A stretch of DNA of 64,000 nucleotides from Bradyrhizobiaceae bacterium PARB1 (GCA_002256345.1 NKIY01000001.1:124001-188000); one strand, 5' to 3'. Positions 43,787 through 53,343 are shown, counted from the stretch's first letter. Numbers and translations: made by a program. The notes: generated by a model not told the origin, from the letters alone.

Positions 43787-45880
43787 CTACGCCGCCCGGA
43801 TCTTCCCGAGGAAATCCGTGATCTGCGAACCTAGTTGATGCGTCTGTGTCGCGAGCGTCTCCGATGCGACTTTCACATTCTGCGCGACTGCGCCCGCGGC
43901 GTCCGCGTCCGCTTTGACGCCGGTGATGTTGTCTGAGACGTTGCGGGTACCTTCGGCGGCCTGCTGTGTCGACCGCGTGATCTCCTGCGTCGCAGCTCCC
44001 TGTTCTTCGACAGCTGCGGCGATTGCGGTAGCAACCTCGTTCACTTCGCCGATGATGCCGCCAATCATCTTGATGGCCTCGATGGCGTCGCCTGCAACCT
44101 TCTGGATATCGGTGATCTGTTCCGAAATATCCTCAGTGGCCTTTGCGGTCTGGCTGGCCAGCGACTTCACTTCGGAGGCCACAACCGCGAAACCGCGGCC
44201 TGCCTCGCCGGCGCGTGCCGCTTCGATCGTCGCATTGAGCGCGAGCAAGTTGGTCTGCGAGGCGATGTCGTTGATCAGCCCGACCACCTCGCCAATACGA
44301 TTTGCGCTTGCGGCCAAACCCTGCACCGTCGCGTCAGTCTGATTGGCCTGGTTCACCGCGCGGCTGGCAATGCCGGCGGCGTGAGCGGCTTGGCGGCTGA
44401 TATCGTTGATCGACGTGCTGAGTTCTTCCGCGGCGGCGGCGACATTCTGCACGTTGGCGGAAGCGTCGCTGGAAGCCCGAGCGGCATCCTGCACACGCAC
44501 ATTGGTCTGATTGGAGACGGCTGCCATGCTGTCAGAGGTGGTGTCCATCTGGTCGGATGCCGTGCCCAGCGTTCCCAACGTATCGCGCATCTGAATTTCG
44601 AAATGGCCGATATATTGCTCGATGGCTTGCTGGCGGCTCGCCGTCTGCGCATTGCGTTCGCGCTCTTGCTGTTCGATCTGTGCCTTTTCGAGCGCCTGAC
44701 GCTTGAATGTCTCCAGTGCGCCGGCCAGGGCGCCGATTTCGTCGCGGCGCTTGGTGTAGCTGGTCTCGACCGAGAGATCGCCGCCAGCAACTTGCAGCAT
44801 GGCATCGCGAATGCGGTTCAATGGCACGATCACGCGGCGGGCGACGGCGATCATGCTGGCGATTGCGGCAGCGATGGCGATCAGCAGAAAGGTGGTCTGC
44901 ATGGCAAGTGCCCGCTGTGCGACGGCGATGTGGTTCGCGGCGCTGTCGATGGCCTGATCGAGTGCGCGCTCGGCAACGGTGACCGCGGTGCTCATGCGCG
45001 GTACCGAATATTGGCTCCAGTCATTGGCTTTCATTTCCGGCGACGTACCAGCTGCGAGGGCAGCAACCAGGCGATCCCGCAGGCCGGTGTAACTCGGATC
45101 GAAATAAGTCGTCTTGGCGAGATCGATTGCCTTCGCCAGATCCGGTGACAGTCTGGCTCCAGCCGTGGCGCTTTCCAGCGCCTGCCAACCCATCTCGATC
45201 CCACCGACATGTTTGGCATAGGTCGTCGCACCGTTTGGCGGCAGTTTTCCGGTCGCGAGGCTGGATGAAAGAATTGTCGTCGCGTCGCCGGCGGCAACCC
45301 GCATCAGCCAGGCCATCTGCTTGATCAGCAGGAGTTGGTCGATCTCGGCGTCCTGATGACGGACTGCCAGCACAAGATTGGAAGAAATGCTGTCGAGGGT
45401 CAGCAACAGTGCGTCGTTGGTGGCGGCATATTCCTTCACCAGCGCAGGACGGCGCTCTACCTTGGGTTTCTGGATCGCGTCCCAGGATTCAGTCTGGAGC
45501 TTGTTCAATTCGCCCATCAGCCGCTTCAACTCGGGCAGCAGGCGCACCTTGTCGTCGAAATCAATCCGCTCGAGCATCTCGGCAGCCTGCCGCATGGCGG
45601 GCATTTCGGCGTCGCGCAGAGCACGCAGATAGGCGAAGAAATCCTGGGCCGGAATGTCGTTACCGTTCAGCGTTCGCACGGTGCCGACGCGCTCGGCGCG
45701 CATGTTGTGCATCGCCTTGAAGGTGTGTGCCGATGTCTCGGCAATGATGGATACGCGATGGGCCGCGTTCAGGCGCTCCCATGAATTCCACGCGCCATGC
45801 GCCAGAACAATGACGATAGACGACGCCATGACGGCAATCACCGATTTGAGCAGAGTAGAGACGGTCATACGTGACAGCAT
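43787..45880 (-). CDS. Methyl-accepting chemotaxis protein
   Basis: A 697-residue membrane chemoreceptor. A membrane helix near residues 12-30, a large periplasmic all-helical region (about 35-330) and a second membrane helix near 330-350 are followed by HAMP (VIVPLNRIRDAMLQVAGGD), a second helical segment and the signalling domain. Its hairpin tip region is INDIASQTNLLALNATIEAA then RAGEAGRGFAVVASEVKSLA. It controls flagellar or other CheA-dependent behaviour. No CheA, CheW or CheR gene is adjacent and no C-terminal CheR-binding pentapeptide is seen. The ligand is unknown. Confidence 0.96.
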   Translation of the reverse strand: MLSRMTVSTLLKSVIAVMASSIVIVLAHGAWNSWERLNAAHRVSIIAETSAHTFKAMHNMRAERVGTVRTLNGNDIPAQDFFAYLRALRDAEMPAMRQAAEMLERIDFDDKVRLLPELKRLMGELNKLQTESWDAIQKPKVERRPALVKEYAATNDALLLTLDSISSNLVLAVRHQDAEIDQLLLIKQMAWLMRVAAGDATTILSSSLATGKLPPNGATTYAKHVGGIEMGWQALESATAGARLSPDLAKAIDLAKTTYFDPSYTGLRDRLVAALAAGTSPEMKANDWSQYSVPRMSTAVTVAERALDQAIDSAANHIAVAQRALAMQTTFLLIAIAAAIASMIAVARRVIVPLNRIRDAMLQVAGGDLSVETSYTKRRDEIGALAGALETFKRQALEKAQIEQQERERNAQTASRQQAIEQYIGHFEIQMRDTLGTLGTASDQMDTTSDSMAAVSNQTNVRVQDAARASSDASANVQNVAAAAEELSTSINDISRQAAHAAGIASRAVNQANQTDATVQGLAASANRIGEVVGLINDIASQTNLLALNATIEAARAGEAGRGFAVVASEVKSLASQTAKATEDISEQITDIQKVAGDAIEAIKMIGGIIGEVNEVATAIAAAVEEQGAATQEITRSTQQAAEGTRNVSDNITGVKADADAAGAVAQNVKVASETLATQTHQLGSQITDFLGKIRAA

Positions 45881-46078
45881 TTTCGATTCCTCAGCCAGCG
45901 GTGTTTAGATAAGCCGAGAACGTAAAGAATTCCGCTATGCGAAAATGCTCTGTTCCTGACGCGGAACCTGCATGGCTCGCGCGCGTTCTCTCCTCGTAGT
46001 GCGGTTGGCAGCGTGGGCTGGTTAGCCAGAGCGCTGTCATTTTGATGTCAGATCTTCAGTCTTTGGGGGAATTATCAG

Positions 46079-46240
46079 ATGGGCATTCTCATCAGTGCGT
46101 TGATCACCTTTCTCGTTGTCATTCTGATTTTGTACTTGATCAACATGTTGCCGCTCGATGGCCGCGCCAAGCAGATCTGCCGCGTGATCGTCATCGTCCT
46201 TGGCGTGATATCGCTGCTGAAATATATCGCGGTGTTTTAG
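46079..46240 (+). CDS. Small inner-membrane protein, 53 residues (Thivi_2564-like)
   Basis: ATG at 46079, TAG at 46238-46240. The 53 residues are two hydrophobic helices (ILISALITFLVVILILYLIN and RVIVIVLGVISLLKYIAVF) joined by a short polar loop containing LPLDGRAKQ. The hydrophobic-loop-hydrophobic plan and length match a family of tiny proteins known only by family label. AGATCTTCAGTCTTTGGGGG upstream gives a GGGGG near -10. It is followed directly by a strong terminator, so the unit is monocistronic. Confidence 0.7.
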   Translation: MGILISALITFLVVILILYLINMLPLDGRAKQICRVIVIVLGVISLLKYIAVF

Positions 46241-46253
46241 GGCACGGACTAAC

Positions 46254-46290
46254 AAAAAGCCCCGGCGTGTGAGCCGGGGCTTTTTCTTTT
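46254..46290 (+). terminator. Rho-independent terminator after the small membrane protein gene
   Basis: A 13-bp stem (AAAAAGCCCCGGC / GCCGGGGCTTTTT) with a 6-base loop, followed by CTTTT, 14 bases after the stop codon. Confidence 0.92.
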
Positions 46291-46293
46291 CTC

Positions 46294-46396
46294 CCCTCAT
46301 GGTGAGGAGGCGTGAAGTGCCGCCTCGAACCACGAGATGTTGGAGCTCCGCATCCATCCTTCGAGGCGCCGCTGCGCGGCTCCTCAGGATGAGAGG
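46294..46396. repeat. Dispersed imperfect palindromic element, type C
   Basis: About 100 bases containing CATCCTTCGAGGCGCCGCTGC and GCGGCTCCTCAGGATGAGAGG, whose ends pair (CATCC...GGATG), with an outer CCTCATGGTGAGGAGGCG stretch. The CATCCTTCGAGGCGC...TCCTCAGGATGAG form is familiar from intergenic repeats of the Bradyrhizobium group. It fills the gap between the small membrane protein terminator and the glcB 3' end. Confidence 0.6.
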
Positions 46397-46408
46397 AGTG
46401 TGTGGCTC

Positions 46409-48571
46409 TTAACCCGCCGCCTTCGCCTCGCGACGTCGGGCGGTGAGAATGTATTCGGTGTAGCCGTTGGGCTGCGTGCGGCCTTCGAAGATCAGGTCGC
46501 AAGCGGCCTTGAATGCGACGCCATCGAAGGCGGGCGCCATGTTCTTGTAGACCGCATCGCCCTTGTTCTGGTCGTCAACCACGACCGCCATGCGCTTCAG
46601 CGATTCCATCACCTGATCCCTGGTGATGACGCCCTGATGCAGCCAGTTGGCGAGATGCTGCGCGGAGATGCGCAGCGTCGCACGATCTTCCATCAGGCCG
46701 ACGCCATGGATGTCCGGCACCTTGGAGCAGCCGACGCCCTGGTCGATCCAGCGCACGACATAACCGAGGATTCCCTGGCAGTTGTTGTCGATCTCCTGCC
46801 TCACATCGTCCGGCGCCCAGTTCGACTGCGACACCGGAATGGTGAGGATATCGCTGAGCTTGCCGCGGGCGCCGCCCTTGGCGAGTTCCTGCTGGCGGGC
46901 GATGACATTGACCTGATGATAATGCAGGGCGTGCAGCGTCGCCGCGGTGGGCGAGGGCACCCAGGCGGTGGTGGCGCCGGCCTGCGGATGGCCGATCTTC
47001 TGTGTCAGCATGTCCGCCATCTTGTCCGGCGCGGCCCACATGCCCTTGCCGATCTGCGCATGGCCCGGGAGGCCGTCGAGCAGACCGGTATCCACGTTCC
47101 ACTCTTCATAGGCCTTGATCCACGGTGTCGCCTTCATGTCGTTCTTGCGGATCATCGGGCCCGCTTCCATCGACGTGTGGATCTCGTCGCCTGTGCGGTC
47201 GAGGAAACCGGTATTGATGAACATGATGCGCTTGGAGGCTTGCTGGATGCAGGCCTTGAGGTTCACCGTGGTGCGGCGCTCCTCGTCCATGATGCCGACC
47301 TTCATGGTATTCTCGGGCAGGGACAGCATCTTCTCGACGCGGCCGAACACTTCGCAGGTGAGCGCCACTTCATCCGGGCCGTGCATCTTCGGCTTCACGA
47401 TATAGATCGAGCCGGTGCGGCTGTTGCGCAGCTTGCCGGTGCCCTTGAGATCGTGAATGCCGATCAGGCCCGCGACGGCTGCATCGAGGAGGCCTTCGGG
47501 AATCTCATCGCCATTGCTGTCGAGCACGGCGTCGGTGAACATGTGGTGGCCGACATTGCGCATCAGCAGCAGGCTGCGGCCGTGCAGCGTAAGGTCCTTG
47601 CCGGAGGCGGTTTTGTAGGTGCGGTCGGCATTGAGCGCGCGGGTCAACGTCTTGCCGCCCTTTTCGAAGTCGGCGGACAGCGTGCCGTTCATCAGACCGA
47701 GGGTGTTGCGATAGACCAGCACCTTGTCCTCGGCATCGACGGTGGCGACGCTGTCTTCCATGTCGAGGATGGTGGAGACGGCGGCTTCCATCAGCATGTC
47801 CGACACGCCGGCCGGATCATCCTTGCCGATCGGGCTGGTGCGGTCGATCTGAACTTCCACATGCAGACCGTTATTGACGAGCAGGATCGCCGAGGGCGCG
47901 GCGTGATCGCCGAGATAGCCGGCGAGTTGAGCCTCGTCCTTCAGTCCGGTCATGTTGCCGCTCTTCAGCTTCACCGAGAGCTGGCCCGACACGATGCTGT
48001 AGCCGGTGACATCGGTGTGGCTGCCCGTCGCGAGCGGTGCGGCGCCATCGAGGAAAGCTTTTGCTTTCGCGATCACCTTGTCGCCGCGCGCCTTGTTGTA
48101 ACCCTTGCCGCTTTCGCTGGGATCGTGCGTGATCGCATCGGTGCCGTAGAAGGCGTCGTAGAGGCTGCCCCAACGCGCATTCGCGGCGTTGAGCGCATAG
48201 CGTGCATTGGTCAGCGGCACGACGAGCTGCGGGCCGCAAATCTTGCCGATTTCTTCGTCGACATTGGCGGTCTCGACCGGCTTGGTCGCGGGCTCGGGGA
48301 GGAGATAGCCGATCTCCTTGAGGAAGGCGGTATAGGCGGCGAGGTCGAAAGCCTTGCCCTTGTTGGCGCGGTGCCAGTCGTCGATCTTCGCCTGCAGCGT
48401 GTCACGCACTTTCAGGAGCGCGCGGTTCTTCGGGCCGAGATCCTTGATGAGGCCGGCTACGCCGGCCCAGAACGCATCGGGCTCGATCCCCGTCTTCGGG
48501 GCGGCTTCCTTGGCGATGAAGTCGAACAGAACGGGGGCGATCTGCAGACCATGGGCGTCGATGCGTTTCAT
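46409..48571 (-). CDS. glcB: Malate synthase G
   Basis: A 720-residue enzyme that condenses glyoxylate with acetyl-CoA to malate. Family segments include [20 protein letters not shown] at the start, [20 protein letters not shown] (active-site Arg/Lys region), [20 protein letters not shown] and [32 protein letters not shown] in parts, and the late [20 protein letters not shown]. Length is standard for isoform G. No isocitrate lyase or glycolate oxidase gene is adjacent, so whether it works in glyoxylate bypass or glycolate use cannot be told. A 754-codon plus-strand frame here is only its antisense shadow. Confidence 0.97.
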   Translation of the reverse strand: MKRIDAHGLQIAPVLFDFIAKEAAPKTGIEPDAFWAGVAGLIKDLGPKNRALLKVRDTLQAKIDDWHRANKGKAFDLAAYTAFLKEIGYLLPEPATKPVETANVDEEIGKICGPQLVVPLTNARYALNAANARWGSLYDAFYGTDAITHDPSESGKGYNKARGDKVIAKAKAFLDGAAPLATGSHTDVTGYSIVSGQLSVKLKSGNMTGLKDEAQLAGYLGDHAAPSAILLVNNGLHVEVQIDRTSPIGKDDPAGVSDMLMEAAVSTILDMEDSVATVDAEDKVLVYRNTLGLMNGTLSADFEKGGKTLTRALNADRTYKTASGKDLTLHGRSLLLMRNVGHHMFTDAVLDSNGDEIPEGLLDAAVAGLIGIHDLKGTGKLRNSRTGSIYIVKPKMHGPDEVALTCEVFGRVEKMLSLPENTMKVGIMDEERRTTVNLKACIQQASKRIMFINTGFLDRTGDEIHTSMEAGPMIRKNDMKATPWIKAYEEWNVDTGLLDGLPGHAQIGKGMWAAPDKMADMLTQKIGHPQAGATTAWVPSPTAATLHALHYHQVNVIARQQELAKGGARGKLSDILTIPVSQSNWAPDDVRQEIDNNCQGILGYVVRWIDQGVGCSKVPDIHGVGLMEDRATLRISAQHLANWLHQGVITRDQVMESLKRMAVVVDDQNKGDAVYKNMAPAFDGVAFKAACDLIFEGRTQPNGYTEYILTARRREAKAAG

Positions 48572-48675
48572 GATGCGTTTCTCTCGCGGCGCGGCAATTA
48601 AGCTCTGATTTTGGGAACGTGTAGGCGAAGACTGCCAAAAGAGCGGCAGCCTTGGGACGTTTTAGCGCCAAAGGA

Positions 48676-48694
48676 GGGGGGCGGGAAAGCCCCC
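48676..48694 (-). terminator. Weak terminator hairpin after cysW
   Basis: GGGGGC-N7-GCCCCC 5 bases beyond the cysW stop on the minus strand, followed by a pyrimidine-rich stretch with few consecutive T. It may slow polymerase before glcB, which lies 105 bases further on. Confidence 0.4.
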
Positions 48695-48698
48695 GAGA

Positions 48699-49568
48699 CT
48701 AATGGCCGGAGGCGTGGCCGTGCGTGTCCGGCGAGAAGCGTTCCAGCACGACCTTGATCAGGATGGTGAACAGCGCCACCGCGGTCAGCACCGTCGCGGC
48801 GGCAAAGGCGCCGGCGACATTGTAGTCCTGATACAAAAGTTCAATCTGCAGCGGCAGCGTCGTTGTCTGGCCACGGACATTACCCGAAACCACCGAGACC
48901 GCACCGAATTCGCCCATCACGCGCGCATTGCACAGGATTGCGCCATAGAGCACGGCCCAGCGGACATTCGGCAGTGTCACTTTGACGAAAGTCGCAAAGC
49001 CGGAGGCGCCGAGCGTGACGGCAGCTTCTTCTTCGTCGGTGCCCTGCACCTGCATCAGCGGGATTAATTCGCGCGCGACAAAGGGGGCGGTGACGAACAT
49101 CGAGGCCAGCACGATGGCCGGGAGCGCGAACATCACCTTGATGCCGAGCAGCTCGAGAACCGGGCCGAACAGGCCGGTGGTGCCGTAGACGAAGAGATAG
49201 GCCACACCCGCGACGATGGGCGAGATCGAGTAAGGCAGTTCGATCAGCGCGATCAGCAGCGTGCGGCCGGGGAATGTAAATTTTGTGACACACCAGGCGG
49301 CGGCAAGGCCGAACAGGATGTTGACCGGCACCGCAATCATCGCGGTGACGATGGTGAGGAAGATCGCATGCTGGGTCCCGGGCTCGGCGAGATTGCGGAA
49401 GAAGACTTCGAGGCCCTGCGATAGCGCCGATGAGAAGATCAGTGCCAGCGGCGCGATCAGCACCAGCAGTGTCAGCACGAAGACGATGCCGAGCACGACG
49501 CGTCGCGTGACCGGGCCGGCGCCGACCGGCGTCACCATCCATGCGCCGTGGGATTGATCGTTCATCAT
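48699..49568 (-). CDS. cysW: Sulfate ABC transporter permease CysW, first copy
   Basis: A 289-residue inner-membrane permease with about six helices and the inner-membrane loop ATPase-contact motif EEAAVTLGASGFATFVKVTL (EAA type). ARVMGEFGAVSVVSGNVRGQ is typical of CysW. It overlaps the cysT stop in ATGA fashion. It forms the sulfate/thiosulfate channel with CysT. No ATPase gene follows, so it must use CysA from elsewhere, most simply the copy at 58828-59865. Sequence is clearly different from the second cysW at 57969-58838. Confidence 0.93.
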   Translation of the reverse strand: MMNDQSHGAWMVTPVGAGPVTRRVVLGIVFVLTLLVLIAPLALIFSSALSQGLEVFFRNLAEPGTQHAIFLTIVTAMIAVPVNILFGLAAAWCVTKFTFPGRTLLIALIELPYSISPIVAGVAYLFVYGTTGLFGPVLELLGIKVMFALPAIVLASMFVTAPFVARELIPLMQVQGTDEEEAAVTLGASGFATFVKVTLPNVRWAVLYGAILCNARVMGEFGAVSVVSGNVRGQTTTLPLQIELLYQDYNVAGAFAAATVLTAVALFTILIKVVLERFSPDTHGHASGH

Positions 49569-50392
49569 GCGTCTCCTCTGCCGAGATAACGCAAGTTCCA
49601 GGCCTGCACGGCATTGGTGATGATCAGCATCGTGAAGGCCATCGCCAGCATCACCACGGCGATCGCGGCGGCGGCTTCGTAGTTGTATTCCTCGAGGCGG
49701 ATGTAAGTGAGCAGCGCCACAATCTCGGTCTTCATCGGCTGGTTGCCGGCGATGAAGATCACCGCGCCGAATTCACCGAGGCTGCGCGCAAAGGACAGCG
49801 AGCAGCCGGCGAGGAAGGCCGGAAAGATGGCCGGAAAGATCACGCGCCAGAGGATCTGGAAATCACTGGCGCCGAGCGAGCGGCCGGCTTCCTCCACATC
49901 GGTGCCGAGATCCTCGATGACAGGTTGCACCGTGCGCACCACGAAAGGGATGCTGGTAAAGGCCATCGCGATGGCGATGCCCAGAGGTGTGTAGGCGACC
50001 TGGATGCCGAGATCGGCGAGCGGCGCGCCGAACCAGCCGTTCTTCGACAACAGCGCTGTCAGCGCGAGGCCGGCGACGGCGGTGGGCAACGCGAAGGGGA
50101 CGTCCACGAGTGCATCGAGAATGCGCTTGCCGGGAAATTGATAGCGCGCCAGCACCCAGGCAAGCAGCAGGCCATAGACCGCGTTGAAGGCCGTGGCGGC
50201 GAGCGCCATGGTGACGGTGACGCGGATTGCCGACAACGTGCGTGGCGACGACAGGATGCCCCAGAGCTGGAGCAGGCCGACATCGGATGCCTTCAGGATC
50301 AGCGCGCAGAGCGGCAACAGTACGATCACCCCGAGATAGAGCAGGGTAATGCCGAGCGAGAGCCGGAAGCCGGGGATGACGGTGCGTCGCAA
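49565..50392 (-). CDS. cysT: Sulfate ABC transporter permease CysT, first copy
   Basis: About 275 residues from a TTG start at 50392: RRTVIPGFRLSLGITLLYLG begins the first helix, followed by VDVPFALPTAVAGLALTALL, the ATPase-contact loop EEAGRSLGASDFQILWRVIF and FARSLGEFGAVIFIAGNQP. These are CysT signatures. The open frame continues upstream to another TTG at 50500 but that extension is encoded partly by a dispersed repeat (50476-50577), so the shorter form is preferred; neither start has a good ribosome-binding site. It couples to cysW and follows the binding-protein gene. Confidence 0.9.
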   Translation of the reverse strand: MRRTVIPGFRLSLGITLLYLGVIVLLPLCALILKASDVGLLQLWGILSSPRTLSAIRVTVTMALAATAFNAVYGLLLAWVLARYQFPGKRILDALVDVPFALPTAVAGLALTALLSKNGWFGAPLADLGIQVAYTPLGIAIAMAFTSIPFVVRTVQPVIEDLGTDVEEAGRSLGASDFQILWRVIFPAIFPAFLAGCSLSFARSLGEFGAVIFIAGNQPMKTEIVALLTYIRLEEYNYEAAAAIAVVMLAMAFTMLIITNAVQAWNLRYLGRGDA

Positions 50393-50475
50393 GGAGAAGG
50401 TCCGTAAGGGAAGCCGATGGCGGGCTTCATAGATGATTTGGGAGGAAAGGGAATGTCGGTCGCCCAATCTCCCTT

Positions 50476-50577
50476 TGTCGTCGCCCGGCCGTGCGCGCAA
50501 TTACGCGCTAGGCCGGGCGATCCAGTATACTCCGCTGCGGCGTCTACTGGGTCACCCAGCCAAGCCGGATGACGACA
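50476..50577. repeat. Dispersed palindromic element, type A, copy 2
   Basis: Starts TTTGTCGTCGCCCGGCC and ends CCGGATGACGACAG, with inverted ends GTCGTC/GACGAC and an inner GCCCGGCC...GGCCGGGCGATCC. It shares GGGCGATCCAGTATAC and GGGTCACCC elements with copies at 29844 and 59897. It lies between the binding-protein gene and cysT and overlaps the upstream extension of the cysT frame. Confidence 0.65.
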
Positions 50578-50589
50578 GTGGGAGGCGCC

Positions 50590-51615
50590 TCACTTCCCGC
50601 CAAACAAGGTGTCCAGCTTCGCGCCCGCATTCAGGTGTTCGGCATTGACCTTGTCCCAGCCGCCGAATTCGTCCTCGATGCGGTACAACTTCACATCCGG
50701 GAACTTGTCCTTGTTCTTTGCCATCACGTCCTTGTCGACGACGCGGTTATAGCCTTTGACCTCAATGGCCTGGCCTTCCGGCGAATACAGGAATTCGAGA
50801 TAGGCGGTCGCCAGCGCCTTGGTGCCGTGCTTGTCGGCATATTTATCGACAACGGTGACCGGGAATTCGGCGAGGACGCTGGTCGGCGGCACCACCGATT
50901 CAAATTTGTCCTTGCCGCCGGCATCCTTGCCCGCGAGGTCGCGGATCGACGCGGTCTCGGCCTCGAAGGTAATCAGCACGTCGCCGGTACCGCGCTCGAC
51001 GAAGGTGGTGGTGGCCGCGCGGCCACCCGTGTCGAACACCGGGACATTGGCGAACAGCTTCTTGATGAACTCGTCAGCCTTGTCGGCGCCGTACTTGTTC
51101 TTCGCGAAGGCATAGGCGGCGAGATAGGTGTAGCGCGCATTGCCCGAGGTCTTCGGATTCGGGAAGATCACCTGCACGCCCGGCTTCACCAGATCGTCCC
51201 AGTCCTTGATGCCCTTCGGATTGCCAGCGCGCACCAGGAAAGCGGGTAGCGAATAGTAGGGCGAGGAATTGTTCGGCAGCCGCGAGGCCCAGTCCTTCGG
51301 GATCAGCTTGCCGCGATCATAGAGCACCTGCACGTCGGTGACCTGATTGAAGGTGACGACGTCGGCTTCGAGGCCCTCCAGGATCGAGCGGGCCTGCCGA
51401 GACGAGCCGTTATGCGACTGGTTGATCACGATATCCTGGCCGGTCTTGGCCTTCCACTGCTTGATGAAGGCAGCATTGATCTCGACATAGAGTTCGCGGG
51501 CGATGTCGTAGGAAACGTTGAGCAGCGTGGTCGGCGTCTGCGCCCGGGCCGGTGCGGTGGCGCCGATGGCGAGAAGGCCGAGGCCGGCGGCGAAGGTGGT
51601 CAAAAGGCGGTTCAC
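50590..51615 (-). CDS. Sulfate/thiosulfate-binding protein, first copy
   Basis: A 341-residue periplasmic binding protein. GTG at 51615 with AGGGGA upstream opens a signal peptide (LTTFAAGLGLLAIGATAPARA), followed by the sulfate-binding family start [40 protein letters not shown] (sulfate-contacting loop) and FPNPKTSGNARYTYLAAYAF. It captures sulfate or thiosulfate for the CysTW permease. The longer frame from 51738 lacks a signal at its start. Roughly half of its residues differ from the second binding protein at 56100-57089 by eye, so the two are not recent duplicates. The Sbp/CysP distinction cannot be made. Confidence 0.93.
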   Translation of the reverse strand: MNRLLTTFAAGLGLLAIGATAPARAQTPTTLLNVSYDIARELYVEINAAFIKQWKAKTGQDIVINQSHNGSSRQARSILEGLEADVVTFNQVTDVQVLYDRGKLIPKDWASRLPNNSSPYYSLPAFLVRAGNPKGIKDWDDLVKPGVQVIFPNPKTSGNARYTYLAAYAFAKNKYGADKADEFIKKLFANVPVFDTGGRAATTTFVERGTGDVLITFEAETASIRDLAGKDAGGKDKFESVVPPTSVLAEFPVTVVDKYADKHGTKALATAYLEFLYSPEGQAIEVKGYNRVVDKDVMAKNKDKFPDVKLYRIEDEFGGWDKVNAEHLNAGAKLDTLFGGK

Positions 51616-51813
51616 GAAAAGTCCCCTGCGTTGAGCGGATCGGTCATGGATGGCTGCGGCACTTTGCCTTTCGAGCGGTCCGAAATTTGCTCCGCAACGA
51701 TCGCGTTCCATTGCGCGTTTCCGACAACGGGAGGGCACGGGCGATTGTGGAGAAGAACCATCTCTGGCGCGTGGTGTTCGAGACTAAAAAATTCTACGGT
51801 TAGAACGGTTAAA

Positions 51814-51830
51814 AGAAGAAATAATCTTCT
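51814..51830. promoter_or_regulatory. Inverted repeat in the divergent cys promoter region
   Basis: AGAAGA-AATAA-TCTTCT, an exact 6-bp dyad in the AT-rich part of the 291-base gap between the minus-strand binding-protein gene and plus-strand cysG. Position between divergent sulfur genes suits a shared operator, for example for a CysB- or CysR-type regulator, but no consensus is matched. Confidence 0.35.
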
Positions 51831-51877
51831 CTTTACGCCGCATAATCGAGAGATATATAGAAAATAATTCCAGTCAA

Positions 51878-51893
51878 CCCCGAAGTTTCGGGG
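51878..51893 (+). promoter_or_regulatory. Hairpin in the leader just upstream of cysG
   Basis: CCCCGAA-GT-TTCGGGG forms a 7-bp stem that ends 3 bases before the GGAG ribosome-binding site of cysG (51897-51900). The short loop makes it more stable as DNA cruciform or protein site than as RNA, but it could affect ribosome access to the first gene of the sulfite reductase operon. Confidence 0.4.
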
Positions 51894-51906
51894 CAGCGGA
51901 GTGCGT

Positions 51907-53343
51907 ATGCGCTATCTGCCTGTCTTTCTCGACTTGCAGGCCGGACCGATCCTTCTGATCGGCGCCGGGGAGTTCGTGCGCGCCAAGCTGCGGCTGTTGC
52001 TTGCGTCCAATGCGCGGGTCCGCTGGTACGCCATCGACGGCGATCGCGATCTTGCGGGGCTCGACCCGGCCGGCGTTGAGGCCATCGAGTTTGCCGAGGG
52101 CAATCCCCTCGCGGCGGATCTCTCCGGCGTCATCGCGGTGATGTGTGCGGGGGCGGGCGATCTCGGTCCGATGATGGCGCTGCGCGCGAAGGCGCACGGG
52201 CTGCCCGTCAATGTGATGGACGATCTCGCCAACTCCACTTTCATCTTTCCGGCCATCGTCGATCGCGGTGACGTGGTGGTTGCCGTCGGCACCGGTGGCA
52301 CCTCGCCGGTGGTGGCGCGCCGCGTGCGCGAGATGATCGAGACCGTGCTGCCGGCGCGGATCGGCGATCTCGCAACTTTCATCGGGCGCTGGCGCAAGAC
52401 GATCAATGACAAGATCACCGATGCGCCACTGCGCCGTCGCTTCTGGGAACGCGTCGTCGATGGCGAGATCGGTGCGAAGGTGCTGGCCGGCCGCGGCGAC
52501 GAGGCCGGGCGGGCGCTTGGCGCGATCGATGATCTCCGTGCTTTTGCAGGCGCATCGGAGGACGGCACCGCCAGGGGGCATATCACGCTGGTCGGCGCCG
52601 GTCCCGGCGATCCCGATCTGCTCACCATCAAGGCGCTGCGCGCGTTGCAGGATGCCGATGTCGTGTTCTACGACGAGCTGGTGTCGCCGGAAATTCTCGA
52701 CCGTATCCGCCGCGATGCGTCGCGCGTGCCGGTCGGCCGCCGCATCGGCAAGCCCGGCATCGGACAGGATGCGACCAACACATTGCTCGTCGAGGCTGCG
52801 CGCGCCGGCCAGCGCGCTGTGCGCCTCAAGGGCGGCGATCCCTTCATCTTCGGTCGTGGCGGCGAGGAGATCGAATTTCTCCGTGAAGCGGGCGTGTCCT
52901 ATTCCGTGATCCCCGGCATCACCGCAGGTCTTGGCGCCGCTGCAATGTTTGAGGCGCCGCTCACCTATCGCGGTGAAGCCCTGCGCATCACCTTCCTCAC
53001 GGCGCACAAGGAGAAAGACGCTGGTGCAGTCGACTGGTCCGTGCTCACAGATGTGAAGATGACCGTTGTCGTCTATATGGGCATGACAGCCGCGCCGGCG
53101 ATCAGCGAAGGCCTCATTGCGGCAGGCCGTTCGCCGCAGACGCCGGTCGGCGTGTTCGCGCGAGTGACACGGCCCGACGCGCAGGCGGTGGTCGGTACGC
53201 TCAACAATCTCCCGGCACTGGTCGAGCAGATCGATAGCGGCCCGGCGATCCTGATCATTGGCGACGTCGTGGCGCATTCTGCGCCCTGGCGCGCCGCTCA
53301 CATCAACAAGTTTGTCTCCAGTATTTTGGTAGCTGCCGAATGA
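51907..53343 (+). CDS. cysG: Siroheme synthase CysG (bifunctional dehydrogenase/ferrochelatase and methyltransferase)
   Basis: A 478-residue fusion. Residues about 1-200 form the precorrin-2 dehydrogenase/ferrochelatase part (PVFLDLQAGPILLIGAGEFV, then PVNVMDDLANSTFIFPAIVD). Residues about 220-470 form the uroporphyrinogen-III methyltransferase (ITLVGAGPGDPDLLTIKALR, LKGGDPFIFGRGGEEIEFL, VIPGITAGLGAAAM). The product siroheme is the prosthetic group of the sulfite reductase encoded two genes later. The ATG at 51907 has GGAG at proper spacing; a GTG 6 bases earlier is also in frame. It overlaps DUF2849 by 4 bases. Confidence 0.95.
   Translation: MRYLPVFLDLQAGPILLIGAGEFVRAKLRLLLASNARVRWYAIDGDRDLAGLDPAGVEAIEFAEGNPLAADLSGVIAVMCAGAGDLGPMMALRAKAHGLPVNVMDDLANSTFIFPAIVDRGDVVVAVGTGGTSPVVARRVREMIETVLPARIGDLATFIGRWRKTINDKITDAPLRRRFWERVVDGEIGAKVLAGRGDEAGRALGAIDDLRAFAGASEDGTARGHITLVGAGPGDPDLLTIKALRALQDADVVFYDELVSPEILDRIRRDASRVPVGRRIGKPGIGQDATNTLLVEAARAGQRAVRLKGGDPFIFGRGGEEIEFLREAGVSYSVIPGITAGLGAAAMFEAPLTYRGEALRITFLTAHKEKDAGAVDWSVLTDVKMTVVVYMGMTAAPAISEGLIAAGRSPQTPVGVFARVTRPDAQAVVGTLNNLPALVEQIDSGPAILIIGDVVAHSAPWRAAHINKFVSSILVAAE

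Noticed and set aside
46337-48601. 754-codon plus-strand frame
   Set aside because: Exactly antisense to malate synthase G, which is fully conserved on the minus strand. Long antisense frames are expected in GC-rich genes with third-position bias.
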